This document shows positions 48,958 through 60,872 of a stretch of DNA of 64,000 nt, one piece after another. A program made the position numbers and the translations under genes. Position 1 is the first letter of the stretch. Each line of letters opens with the position of its first letter. Source of the DNA: Micromussa lordhowensis (Eukaryota; Cnidaria; Anthozoa; Scleractinia; Lobophylliidae); assembly GCA_964020085.1 (NCBI GenBank), contig OZ026595.1, positions 741,001 through 805,000 of the forward strand. The letters run 5' to 3'. The notes under the pieces were generated by a model, which searched no databases, was not told the origin of the DNA, and worked only from the letters and a program-made list of their open reading frames with translations.

Positions 48958-50400
48958 GGTGTTACTAAACAGAGTAACGAAGTAACGAGTAACGAAGTAC
49001 CAGAAACCGAGTAACGGGAAAAAAATTCAAAGGGTAAAAAATTACAAAATCTTTTTCAAATACTATCAGGCATGATAATGTTATCGCCGGATTTGATGAT
49101 GAAAATTACGGGTAGAAGCATATTTAAGACAACGTTTCGGTGTCCTCATGACACCATCATCAGGTCAAAAAATGATATTTAACAGATAACAAGAATGTTC
49201 AAGTTCTTAGTCCCTAGAGGCTAGGTAAAAAGTTTTGCTTTTATCGAGTCACTTTGAATATTTAGACACAGTTTGTGCTCGCGAATAAGGAACATTTCGT
49301 ATAGAAGGCAATCAAATTTGCTTATGTCTTAAGAAACGTTGTCTTAAATATGCTTCTACCCGTAATTTTCATCCTCAAATTTTTAAAATACGAGAGGCTT
49401 AATTATGAAACAGCGGAGCTCAATGATTCCTGCGTAGAGCCTCAATTATCCAAGATCGGGCGCAATACCATAGAAATTCACGGTTTATCTCGACCTAAAT
49501 CCTCAAGCAACCTTTCATCTGATCGGTTGGAAACAAAATATGAAAGCTGTGAAAAGTAAATGTTGTAAAATATTTAAAAAAAAACACACTTTAATTTCGA
49601 AGACTACTTCCAAGAGCTGAGATCGAAGGAGGCAGCCGAGATCTTCGTTTGCCACCGATGACTTTATTGGCAAATCATCGTTGAAGTGTTGCGAGAGACC
49701 GCAGGATGGATCTTCACGGTTCTGCTGTTTGGCTTCGAAGTATGTTCTGTAGCGATGTTTCTCGTTACGTCACCAATCGTTATTATTGTGCCAGCCAGAG
49801 ATTTATTGGCTGTTGAAACAATGCATGCTATTGTTCAGTGGCTGGCAAATTTGAATATTAAAAGATTGTTTGTAAACAAGAAACATCGCTATTGTTACTT
49901 ACTTGCTTTCGGAAAACTCAGACGATAGCAATAGTAACTGCTGCGCAAGCGCATGAAGTCCCAAAAAATGGACGCACTTGTCAACGACAAGCAAGCCTAT
50001 GAAGACCTTAAACGCAAGAACTTGAACATTTTTTCACGCGTGTGAGGCTTCAACTATGTTTTGGATCACGACTCCAGTAGTTTCCAACTTAAGATAAAAG
50101 AGGCTATTCATATTCAAAGAGGAGAACCCTCTTTGAATCAACAATTACACCATGTAAATCTAAAACTATCCTCATATAATTCTCACACATTATATTCTCA
50201 CACATTTTTCTACTTATTATAAATTCTACTTACAAGGCTTTGTAAATCAAAACTTAAAAAAGTTTTGTCGTCTTGAATTCTTAAAAAATAATTATAATCG
50301 ATTCTACGGATTTTAAAAAGATTTTGTAATTCGTTACCCTTTGAATTTTTTTCCCGTTACTCAGTTTCTCGTTACTTCGTTAGTCTGTTTAGTGCAGTAA
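48958..50400. mobile_element. ~1.44-kb TIR element, non-autonomous
   Basis: The left end reads ttactaaacagagtaacgaa and continues through gagtaacgggaaaaaaattc. The reverse complement of both blocks closes the element at about 50315-50400. The interior holds no transposase that I recognise. An internal inverted repeat (49095-49375) suggests a nested insertion. The superfamily is undetermined. Confidence 0.7.
49095..49375. repeat. nested inverted repeat in the 1.44-kb element
   Basis: The arm gatgaaaattacgggtagaa ... gacaacgtttc (about 49097-49138) is repeated inverted at about 49332-49373. This is typical of a MITE inside a larger element. Confidence 0.75.
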
Positions 50401-51074
50401 ACTATGCATTCATTTACCGTAAATTTAGCCTTGTTTTCTCCCTGGAATGATCGCGTTGAAATACTCGGAAGACTCTTTTTTTCCAGGGAGAACTACAAGT
50501 CTATTGATCCTCCTGACATTTTACTTTCATGATGTATAACTGAAGAGCAGCTGAAAACTAATATCCATAAACATTTTTGCTCAGAATGGGTTCTTGGTTT
50601 TGCGATAGACCACGAATTTCTTTAGCTTTCATGGGCGGCGTGACGCGACATGTACATGACGGCCGTGTTGGTTAAAAAGTGACTTATTCCAGGACTTATT
50701 TCGGGGAATTTGGCTATCTGAACAGTTCTTGTAGTACAAAAAGTATGATCTTAATGTTTTTGAGTCCCTCGAGAGATAAATTAACGCTTTTGTATCAAAA
50801 CTCAGTGACAGATGTTTCTGTTGGTTTCCAGCCGCCATGTTGGTGCCCATCCATGTTGGTGTCCATCTTGCATAAGAGAAATTATTATGACCTGAATCTT
50901 GGCGAGAGCCATTGTATACTTACCTTCTTTCTTTTCTCAGATTCTGGACTTAATCTATTGAACGGTTTTGATTCTTATTTTGAATGCCGTGACACTGAAA
51001 ACCAGCAATACACCGTCAAGGAGATACGAGACAACAAATTGTCAACTACAAAAAAGTATATTTGATGTACCCTG
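50401..51074. other. spacer downstream of gene I
   Basis: The frames here (including 128 codons at 50679-51065) show no domain. Repeated ccatgttggtg motifs near 50833-50860 suggest simple sequence. No gene is called. Confidence 0.4.
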
Positions 51075-54000
51075 TCACAAATACATCGCAAATGGGCTTG
51101 AAGGCAACAGTTCGCATGCGCAATGGCGTCGTATCGTCTGAGTGTATACTTCCCATTTCTCTGTGTAAACATCGTGCCCAGCCTCTGCGCTTAATGCGGA
51201 ATTCAATTCCCAGTCCTCAGCAAACTGTAGCAAATCGAGCGTAAACGTCTTTTGTACACAGAACGCATCAATACCAGGAAGAAAAGTCGACACCATTTGA
51301 GGATCGCACAATAACTCATTAATATACTCCGGAAATCTTCGTGGCGTCGACGGTTGTCGTGTAATGGCCGAGCACGAGGGACAGATTCTCAAATGCCCGG
51401 ATTCTGTGGGCGTTTTCGTCGCGTGACACTGAACGATTAAAGTCTCACCCGGGTCAATATCAAAGCCCCTCTTTTGTCGTCTGTACGATGAACGGTACAA
51501 GACAAACGAATTTCTTAGGTCCATCCTTTTTCCTGTATCCAGATCTTTAAACTGCAACGCTTCATTAAAAGACGATGCCAGATACTGGTGATTGTACATT
51601 CCACGACAGTTCATCTGTTGCTGCAGTTCATTGGTTTGTAATCGTCTGCACTCGATATTAGCAGTTTTGAATTTCATTGCGGTTGTGTTGACCGAGTTAC
51701 AAGGGTGCTTCTTGCTATAACCAAACACTGTCAGGTTTACCTTGTGTTGAGCACTGCCTTGAATTGCAGTGTAATTTAAATCTGTAACGTTGGTGGCGTT
51801 ATGTGCGGTGTCCACGCTTATGCTGAAGCCATTTCTAACACGACTTCTTCTCTGTCTGACACCATGCCACCAACGATGACCACTTCGATGTCTCTTTATC
51901 AACCTTTTGACTGTTGAGGAGTTTTCAAATAAGTTTCCAGCTTTTAAGTTTACTTTTCTTAGTGACTTTTGTGCCCTAGAAGGATAACCAATCAATGCTG
52001 TTGATGTTATATTGTTGCTCGGATGGTTGAGCGCTCTAGTTGGGGATACTCCGTTTTTGACGGCAGGGATTGCACTAGCTGAAACCTGTCCAGGAGAAGC
52101 CATGACGCTATCATTGCTTTTCAAGTTTCTTCCCGGTCTGCTGCTAAGATTCCGACCATTTGCATCTAGACACTGAATGATAAACACAGCCAAAAACGTC
52201 GATAGAAAGATACTCTGAAAGAAACAAAGAAATGACGCAAAAACTTTACTATCCGTTCTCTGCTTGTTTTAGGGCTAACTTTTGGGAACGTTGCTCAGAA
52301 AATGGCACCTTGCATGTAAAGTGAGAGGACTGGGGAGTCTGGAAAAACTTACAGCAGCTACTACCACTTCAAAATGGAAGTACAGTTACCTTGTATATAC
52401 TCCCAAACTTGTTTATAGAATATTACACGACGAAGAGTTGAAAGATACAAGATTGCCTCACAATTTCACCCAGATGAATGAATGTGTTTAAAGTGCAACT
52501 AACCCCCGATTTTTTTCGCTTATATAAATCTCCTTATTTTTCTGATTACCATTGCGAAAAAATTATCGTTGTAGCTATTTTGGTTAATTTTCTACGAATT
52601 TTCAAAGTCCGTAAAATTAGTGGCCATGATCGAGCAGTAGCGAAGAATGAGGCGATTTGGCCTGTGACGTCATCGAAAGACTAACAATGTTTTGTTCTAA
52701 GAAGAATGTATGCAAACACGCGACAGTGTGATTCAAAATCGTTGCAGAATGCAAGGAAGATGTGTTTTTGGAAGGATTCGCAGCACAAGATGCTTAGGAG
52801 AGAGCAGTCATCGTCATTCAATGCCTATGCCCCAATGACACTCGTCCACAAGCGAGAAAAAGCCGAAAGCAGTATGCAGACTTGTGCGAAGTCGGACATC
52901 GAGCGGTTCTTCGATCTCGGATTCGCCGCTACTGTAAAAACCTAGGTTTTCATGGCCTACACATTCTTCGTTAGCTTTTAGTGCTAAGCTCGATATTGTC
53001 AAGGTGAATAAAACACAAATGGTTGAGATAAGCTGGGAGCCATCTTACTATTCAGTTCAAACGAGCCCCAGCTGTACCAGACTAAAATAATGGAAGTACT
53101 GTAGGTGAGATAATATATATTTCTTTATACGGCAAATTATACGCATCGAGTTTTCTTTTTCCTCGAAATAAATAACTTTCTAAACGAATAATCAATGACA
53201 CGTACGTCCTACAACGAGGCGATTGAGATTAGTGAGGCTTCGAACTGCAGAACTAGCTATGTATTTCAGTGTGGATTTCAAAACCAACCCCACGCACGAA
53301 GTCGACAACCGGCGATCGAGTTTCTTATCTGCATACACAATTATTTTGTTCTTTGAGCAACGAAATATATCTCAGTTACAAACTTAAAACGAATAAAGCA
53401 TTGATAAGTATAGGAGGAGAGTAAAACAAACCATTTAAATTGGATTTCACAGACGGAGATTGCAGCGCTGAAATGAAGCTAAAGGAAACCTGGGAGGAGA
53501 ATGAGCTTGTTTTTGAACGAAACACAGCGCTCGAGTTATTAGCGTACGCACAAAAGACTTTTAAAACAAAATAACAGTGAAGGAGAAATGTATTCATTTG
53601 ACTGATACCATACTGAGCCTTTTGTCAAGATCTCGTGGAAGGATTTTGATTACTAGTACGAAAAGTGCAGATTTGTGTAGTATAACTCGTACACACTAAT
53701 TCCTCTCTGTCCTATTATGGCTCTTGACTTTGTATACATAAGGTCGATCGGCAATAACGACGCGCAAAGACGACTTTTTCCGCGTTTTTGAATAATTAGC
53801 CGAAAAATATGCTATCAAGGGTTCGGTAAGAGTACTTAAAGAAGTACTCTTTGTAGATGAGTAGATTAGCCAAATGGACCAGCAAATTGTCGTTCGTGAC
53901 TTGCAGTGTGGCGGGCTCGACTGGCGACGCGCACTTCGAAATCGAAAAAAAATATATATAAATCGTAGCCATCCTAATAGTAACTAGACTTCCAATTGTA

Positions 54001-54978
54001 TTGCTAGATGATACAGTTCTTTCCTACAAAAGTCTTGTCCATTTTTGATAAAATATGAAGTAGAAGTACCACAAATATGTTTCAAAGCGCTCGAAACCCG
54101 GACAAACTTCTCTAGAGTGTTTTGAGCCTTGTTCTTCGATGACGTCGCAAGAAGCCCGACCCAGATCCCAATATGCTCGGTCGTGGGGCAGAAAATAACA
54201 ACTTTAAACGCCTGTAGAATCGCGGGGATTTTATCAATCGAGATAATCTTTTCGCTGAAGTAATTAGGAAAACTAGTAGATTCCATTAAAGGAAAGAGGG
54301 AGGTAGTTGTGCTTAAATGTATTCTCCATCTTCTGCCATGTCATTATGCAAATTTCTTGTGGATAAAACCACACAAACTAAATTAAAACAAAATCTATAC
54401 CAAAGATTTCAAATTTCATTACTCCCAGTAGTGAAGTTTATCCGTATGCGATAAAAATATGTCGCGGATATTCAAAATTTGCATTTTACTTTAAACTTAA
54501 GCCCCATTCACACAACACGGGGGGAATTTGAAAACGCAGCGTTATTTCTACGGTTAGGCCTATCTACCACACTAATCCGTCACGAAAACGGAGCTTTTCG
54601 AAAACACTCTTCAGCCCGGAGGAATTTACTAACGCCGGCTTTGTGTGGACGGAAAACACTTTTAAAATCGAGCTTTTCGAAAACGATGGCGTCACGATAA
54701 TTATGTAATTTCCCTGACCGCGTTTTTCTCAAACACAAATCCAAAATGACTGGTGATTGTTGCGTTTTCAAATTTCTCCGGTGTAGTGTGGACGGAAAAT
54801 ATTTTTTGCGTCTTCAGAGTGAAACTTCCGTTTCCAAATTCCTGCGGCGTAGTGTAGACTGAGCCTTGTTGTAGACGTCAATTCGATTTTTGGCTACGCG
54901 ACGCAGTTAGCCATGTCATTTGCTTTTCATTTTCTGAAATAAAATGGAGCATAACGGTCTCACCTGTATCAATTCCAT
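51075..54978 (-). CDS. Gene I: secreted cysteine-rich pre-pro-protein, long pro-region
   Basis: Exon 2 is 51075-52214 after TTTGTTTCTTTCAG. The proposed exon 1 is 54964-54978 (MELIQ, donor GTGAGA). The phase-0 join gives 384 residues, the largest member. The signal core is SIFLSTFLAVFIIQ. The long basic pro-region has RQRR at about 125-128, several sequons, HPC, and GMYNHQYLASSFNEALQFKDL. The furin site RRQKR is at about 250-254. The cysteine domain runs from about 268 to 376 and ends IRRHCAC. From the PGET motif onward it differs from gene H at about a dozen of roughly 120 residues, while the N-terminal half is much more diverged. The same two cysteines are missing as in gene H. The 2.7-kb intron carries a P3 repeat. 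Confidence 0.88.
52215..54524. other. gene I intron sequence
   Basis: Holds repeat-like blocks (for example aagtgcaactaaccccc near 52494 and tgacgtcatcgaaagac near 52666) but no exon I recognise. The short frames at 52706-52945 and 53984-54286 are unsupported. Confidence 0.4.
54525..54868 (+). repeat. dispersed repeat family P3, copy 2 (in gene I intron)
   Basis: Matches 37715-38055 across its length with scattered differences. It lies about 100 bases downstream (in gene orientation) of exon 1 of gene I. Confidence 0.8.
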
Positions 54979-56436
54979 TCCCAAGTTTTAGCCACAAGAA
55001 GGACAGCGGACTATTTCTTATCTTCCTGACTTCGCTGAGGACAGGCCGAAAATGTGCTTGTCAGTTGTGAAACACCAACAGATATTAACGAACAAACCTT
55101 CTTGAACCTGACTTTTCCTAAAGGAGGTAACTTAAGGTTCATACCTGAAAAAAGATGAGAATTTTTTAAAACCACTCTGATAATGCCAATTCCTCACTTA
55201 TGATGAAAGCATTTTCTCATAGCTAAATTTAAACTTCGCGTGCTTGCTTTCTGCCTAATCCACTGAGCTTTGCAATATCTGATTATGGCTGTGAAACGAC
55301 TTCGACAAGGGGTCCAGTAAGATATGCACAACTATTGACGCACTAAACAATCCCCAGCCTTTACCAGTATGTTAGATGTTCATAGCTTAGAAATATTAAA
55401 GGCTACCTAGGAAGTCAAGCATGTTATAGATCGAGATAAAGAAACCAATCACTTTTTGGTAGAAATTTTATTCCGGCGCTGTACACGCAAAAAGAAAATA
55501 TTTTTGAGAAAATACTCAGCTGTAATTCTAAAAATTCTCACGATGACTGTACCAAGAGAACTGATATAACAAACATGCAGCCAATCTGACACGAGATACT
55601 TCAGTCTTCTATTACGTAAGCGCTGTCAAAAATACTGGTTTAATTTTAAAAAGATGGAAATGGTACGACGTAACTCAATCAGTCTAGGGAAACGTAAAGG
55701 CGCGTTTTCAAGGCACCACGACTTTGACCTTCGAAGCACTTTATAAGCTGTGTAAGGTTCGCATGGTATTGTGGTAAAATGTACAACCGCTATTTTCGTT
55801 TCTCTTACAGAGGATTACAAATGCTGTTACATATACTATTGCATTCTACATAACGGCCAAATATCATTTACAGTAAAAGCTACTTACTTCATTGATACAA
55901 ATAGCTCAACACTAGTGTTCGCCCAAGTTTTGAGTCTCATTTCTGGATCCAACATAGTCGTAATCCTTATCGTAGCAGCTTTCTTAACTAAGGTAGTGTG
56001 CAATCTTTTAGCCGCAATTAGACGATCACAACTGATTGAGACTCTTGAGTTTTGTCTCCTTTCATAGTGTCACGTTCGTTCTCGTACCACTTATTAAACA
56101 GTTGATTAGGTACAACGAAGGAAAATCGTTTCATTTCCAAGAATTTCTTTGACAAAACTCGAAAAGTTGAGCTTTAATGACTTCGTGATCATTCAGAGAT
56201 GGGTCACCTCCAGGTTAAATGAATGACTCATTATCAAAGTTCCAATACAAAAGGAAACTATAGTAAATTGTTATTGCACACTTGAATTTGTATTGATGTC
56301 TTACTAAGCAATTAAAATTCTTATTTTAATAGTGCCAATTTAGTTTGTATTACTGATTCTCATTTGTTGATTCAGTGACGTAACAAAAGTTAACAATAGA
56401 ATGTTTACGAATTAAATGAAGAGACTTTCTAATACA
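54979..56436. other. upstream region of gene I
   Basis: An acceptor-like tract on the minus strand near 55145-55160 (ATCTTTTTTCAG) could bound a 5' untranslated exon. The 98-codon frame at 55771-56067 is hydrophobic in parts but has no recognised domain, and I do not call it. Confidence 0.35.
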
Positions 56437-56600
56437 GTAGAATCCCGATTTCTCGAACCCTCATTTTTTGGAACCTCCCGATAACTCAAACCAAAAGCCG
56501 TTTCCATCTCCTCAGTCGAACAGTGCAATTTTACCCCCTCGAACTATCCGATCTGGGTCATATGGATAATAACCCAAACCTCGTCCCTCGTAGTTCAAGA
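56437..56600 (+). mobile_element. pogo/Tigger-like element end
   Basis: Begins acagtagaatcccgatttct and continues cgaaccctc. This resembles Tigger-type terminal repeats. The other end was not located, so this is probably a fragment. Confidence 0.5.
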
Positions 56601-57117
56601 TTGTTCACAAATCTGCACTAATACTGAATATGATACGACATTTTTTCTTTTTCTCAGTCTTTAAGATCTAACTTAGCACGCTAAGATAAATTCCTACATG
56701 TGCAATTACATCTGCACGATCGTGTTTAGCTACCTCTGTCGTCTATCAAAAAAGAACTAAGCCGCTTTGGCTTAAGCAAACGTATTTTAAGGGAACTCTA
56801 GATATTCAGATATTTCGAGCTTTAATCAATTTCTCTCAGGTCATTTTTCCAGTTGTGTTATGGCTGCATTTGCATCTATCATCATGTCTACTTTCTCTCA
56901 GTGATTATACTATTTGAAGAAGTTATATCAGCGATACTGGATCAGATAAAAAAGGGAGTCGAACAACAAGAAATATTGAGCATTTACAGTTTAAAAAGGG
57001 TTTTCTCCGATGCACTATCAATTCTCTGTCAGATAGATAATGAGATTACCAACAAACAAAGATTTTCTTGTTGCCTTAGAACACTTTGCCAGAACTAATC
57101 TTGATAGAAATGTGTAA

Positions 57118-57310
57118 AAGCTTTTCAAAAGCGATGGTGTCACGAACTCGTGTACTTGATTTCCCTAACCGAGTTTTCCTCAACTGACAAATCCAAAATG
57201 ACCGGTGATTGTTGCGTTTTTTTCAATTCCTCTGGCGTAGTGTCAGACGGAAAACACTGGTTGCGTTGTCAGAGTGAAACCTCAGTTTTCAAATTTCTCC
57301 GGCGAAGAGG
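57118..57310 (+). repeat. dispersed repeat family P3, partial copy 3
   Basis: Starts at aagcttttcaaaagcgatgg and includes caaatccaaaatgaccggtg and agtgaaacctcag. It corresponds to the right half of copies 1 and 2. Confidence 0.75.
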
Positions 57311-58090
57311 AATCGATCTGAACACTTTAATTTGTCATGTTCAGAGATTGCAATACTGGAGTGTGTGCATGTTGATTGACAAAAGGACGAGGGTAAATAT
57401 CATTCTACCGCTGTAACTGTCACTAAATAACTTCGTTCAGTCTTATCTAAGAATTTTAACACGCACACCTAGCTCAAAGACCTCAAACAGCAAAACAGAT
57501 GGTTCTCAACCTGGCTACAACATCACTGAATAAATCAAATAATTTAAGCATTATGAAGTTTTCTTTCTGTTCAATATTAAGATGTATTTGATATTAGAAT
57601 CTTTCGTGTATAAAAGCCATTTTCGTTTCGAAACATTCGATCTTTAGACGCGAGAATTGCGATAACTCCAGAATGCGTGACACTTTTGGTGGGTCGCCTA
57701 AAGTCAAAGTGGATGCCTGATAAAGAACAAGGAGATTTGTATGAAACTTTTCATATCATTGGATCTCCGATTTGGCAAATATATATTTAGTAAGATCCTC
57801 CTACGCCTGTTGTGAACAGTTTCCCATTCGTTAGTTACCGATCGCGAGTGTTTTCGTGAAAATTACTCGCACCATAAACCTTATTATATAACCCGGGTAC
57901 GTGTTTCAGCGGAAGGTAAGCCTGTTGCGTAGCAACGTTTTAAGAAAACGCTATTATGCTTCGGAAGCTTACTCGCGAAATTAATAAAAGGCAATATTTG
58001 ACGCCCACTGAGTTTGATTTAATTCCTTTTGAGTGTTCAAACGATATTGTACATGGTTTAATAACTTGAACGAACAGGTTTATCCCGTTA
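57311..58090. other. gene-free spacer
   Basis: Nothing supported. Confidence 0.4.
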
Positions 58091-58093
58091 GGA

Positions 58094-58132
58094 CGGGGGA
58101 GGGGGGAGGGGTGGGGAGGAGGGAGTGCAATA
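58094..58132 (+). other. G-rich tract, potential quadruplex
   Basis: Consecutive runs of five, six, four and four G separated by single bases, then gg and ggg, all on the plus strand. This meets the usual G-quadruplex pattern. It lies inside neither a gene nor a known promoter. Confidence 0.7.
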
Positions 58133-58141
58133 CGTTGAAGG

Positions 58142-58454
58142 TGATTTCCAGTCTGTACTGCGCACTCTCGAGAGTTCACTACTTCGGTTACTTATATAAA
58201 GTAAATTCAAAGTTTCAAAACAACCGGCATTATGGATGCGAAGCGGTCGAAGCTTTATGCTTCGTTCTTTCTCGATGAGACAACTTCGCAGCTGTAAAAA
58301 TCAATGAAGCTGTTGGAAAAAGAATTTGAAAGGCCTCAAAGATAAGGTATGTGGTTCGTAACGAATAATATCGATTCGCATATTCCATCGAGTGGGAACT
58401 TATGTTTATAAACATTAGGGTGCTGAGACTGCGCAGTACGGACTGGAAATCATC
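58142..58454. mobile_element. ~313-bp TIR element
   Basis: gatttccagtctgtactgcg at the left is mirrored by cgcagtacggactggaaatc at the right, with one mismatch in the visible arms. The interior has no coding potential of note, so it is MITE-like. Confidence 0.7.
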
Positions 58455-59577
58455 TTTAAGAGACGATCAGTCCCTTGGTGATTTTCTTTACTCTTCAGTA
58501 TCTACTGACTGCTTGACGTCGTATTTAAATCGTATGGATAATCTATATGTTTATCATTCTTTCCTGGGCAATTACAAAACTATTGACTTGTCATTTGCAG
58601 TGATTGTTGATTCAAGTTCACTCTCCTAAATCATGATAGCATCTACAATAAACTAACAGAAAACGCCAAGTAACTGTTCCCTCTAAATGCCTCTCGGTGA
58701 GATAACATGATTCTGTTGTGACACAATGATTATATTCATGCGAAATTAACTTATCAACTGACTGTATATAGGTAAATAACTAGATATTAATAGATGAATA
58801 GCCACTGTATGGAACATTTCTGACACCACCAGATGTCGGAAACAAATTTTGAACCTCATATGAAAGACTTGCAAATACTGGTGAAATAAAACTGATGAAG
58901 ATTATTTTCTCGAGTTCTCATTGGGAAAAGGTTTATGGTGTTATCTCAGGCAACTGGTGATATCTTCAGCTTTTAGAAAATACAGAAAGGACTGTAATAT
59001 ACTTAAAATTATTCTGCTAGAAGGTTTTTGTCCAGTTAAAACTGAAATTGCTCGATTTTCTATTTTATTATATCTCTCAGTTAGTACGGGCGCCGTGATT
59101 GGTCAATTTAGCGTATTCTACTGTACGGCCCCCCAAAATGTTAAGCTGTTTTTGTTGCCAAAATGTTTCTAGATTTATCGCCAAGTGATCTTAACTTTTT
59201 TAGCAAGTAAAAGTTTAAAATTTTCTTTTACTTCTGAAATTGTGTGTTAAAACCTGCTAACAACTTAAGAGTCGTTTTTCCCCTTCAATTTATGGCCCGC
59301 GCGCTTCGCGCTTGGGCCATAAATCGATGGGGTAAAAGCTCGGTCCGTAACTTACGGTACGGTCCTCGAACTCGGTTAGTAAGAGGTATAACCCTAACCC
59401 TAAGAGGTATTCGTCTTAAATGTTCGACCCGAAAATCCGAAAACACTCGTCGTATATGTTATCACAAGTGTAAGTTCAAAGTTTAAGTTTAATGATACTC
59501 TACCATCAACGTATACGTTATAAATAACAATACGAACAGATTTTAGATGTGACAAAATAGCAAGTTAATCATGCCAT
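58455..59577. other. spacer downstream of gene J
   Basis: Contains a compact palindrome at about 59288-59324 (atttatggcc ... ggccataaat) and two adjacent ccctaa units near 59390. No gene is seen. Confidence 0.5.
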
Positions 59578-60872
59578 TTACTTCTTTCCGAGAAACGCGA
59601 ACAAGCGACATTCACAGCACGCTCTTATCTCTACTTCGATTGGGTCCAACTTCTCAACAAACACGTCGCTATCAAATAGATCACTTAGGTCGTCGTCACG
59701 CTCAAATTCCCCCGTAAAATTAAGGAAATTAAGCTTTAAAACCTTCTGTTGGCATCTCCCTATGTTAGGTACACAGAAATCTGAGTCGTCGCCACAAATC
59801 ACTTCATTGATAAAGGGAGGGAAAACACCGTCTGGAAGTTGCGAGATAGCAAAGCATTCAGTACACAGGCGCCTAAATCCGACATCCTCCAGGAGAGAAC
59901 CTCCATTAAAGCACTGTTGTATGGTGGTGGTACCAGCGACGGAAGGCAAGGTGATCGCACTTCGCCTTTTTTTGTTTCCACCGGTTCTGCCCTGTTGGTG
60001 AAGGTTACTCGACAAATCTGATTGGTTATAATACGAGGAGCTTGGGAGTATAGGTTGTACATCTCCAAGCAAGCTGACAAACTGCAACGCCTCTGTTCTG
60101 TTGACTGCCACATATCGTGGAACGAAGCCGCCAACTTCTTGGAGTCTGGCTGTTTTCTGGGATTCACTGAGAAGAAAGCATAACGGCCCTCGGATGAACT
60201 TTGATAAAAGTCTGTTGAAGATCTTGCAATTGTGGAATTTGTCTGGAAGTCCTTTGATGACCTTGTAGCATTTCTCTTTGGGGATGCTGGAATTAGTGTT
60301 CGGAGGTCGGCCGTCATTTGGCAAGATTGCCATTAGAATGAGGATGACGGAGAGCAGACAAAGGCTCTGTGATTAAGTTAAAATTAAGAACAAAAAAAGA
60401 TTTTAATGAGATTTTATAATCATACTTCTGCCATGCTTTGAATTTTAATTAGCCCAAACTTAACAGCGATCTGATGGGGTTTAATTATACATGTAGCTTT
60501 GTCATTTCTTAAAAAATAGTTTCAACGATACAAATGATCTGGTCGCTGCACTCATGAAAGCTAAAAATGGCTGACCAAAAGAGCTCGATAAATCTTGTCT
60601 TTACGAGCGAAATGACATCATTTTACTATTACATTCGTGGAGGGGTTAGATAGAAATTGAAAAATGCAATGCAACGGCCCTCTACAACCAGAAATAACAG
60701 AATAAATGGTTTTCAATGAATTTCCGCTTTCGGTAACTTTTGTTTTTTTTTCTCTCGTCGCTAACCCTAGCTGATATAAAGTTTCCATTGTAAAGGTGAC
60801 TTTCGTCAAGACCTTTTGACTAAATTAAAGAAGCAGTTTACTTGTCTACATTACCTTCAGGTTTAGCTCCAT
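59578..60872 (-). CDS. Gene J: secreted cysteine-rich pre-pro-protein (two exons)
   Basis: Exon 2 is 59578-60366 after TTAATCACAG. The proposed exon 1 is 60855-60872 (MELNLK, donor GTAATG). The phase-0 join gives 268 residues. The signal core is SLCLLSVILILMAIL. The pro-region has three additional cysteines and GGFVPRYVAVNRTEALQF at about 85-102. A furin-like KKRR is at about 138-141. The cysteine domain, about 158-260, has LCTEC, VFPPFINEVIC, DFC, GRC and IRACCEC, with nine cysteines. An acidic insertion (DDDLSDLFDSD) fills the loop before the last block. A minus-strand acceptor (CGATTTCAG) at about 60922 and donor (GAG/GTATGT) at about 61144 suggest an intron in the 5' untranslated region. 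Confidence 0.88.

Noticed and set aside
50679..51065. 128-codon plus-strand frame next to gene I
   Set aside because: It has no recognisable domain and starts in repeat-like DNA. It lies just downstream of the gene I stop, where a 3' untranslated region on the other strand is expected.
55771..56067. 98-codon frame with hydrophobic segments
   Set aside because: Hydrophobic stretches are common in T-rich frames. No homology, splice context or family motif was seen.
59388..59404. Telomere-type ccctaa repeats
   Set aside because: Only about two units are present, which is not enough for an interstitial telomere array. The similar text near 10786 is an irregular ctaactacaga repeat.
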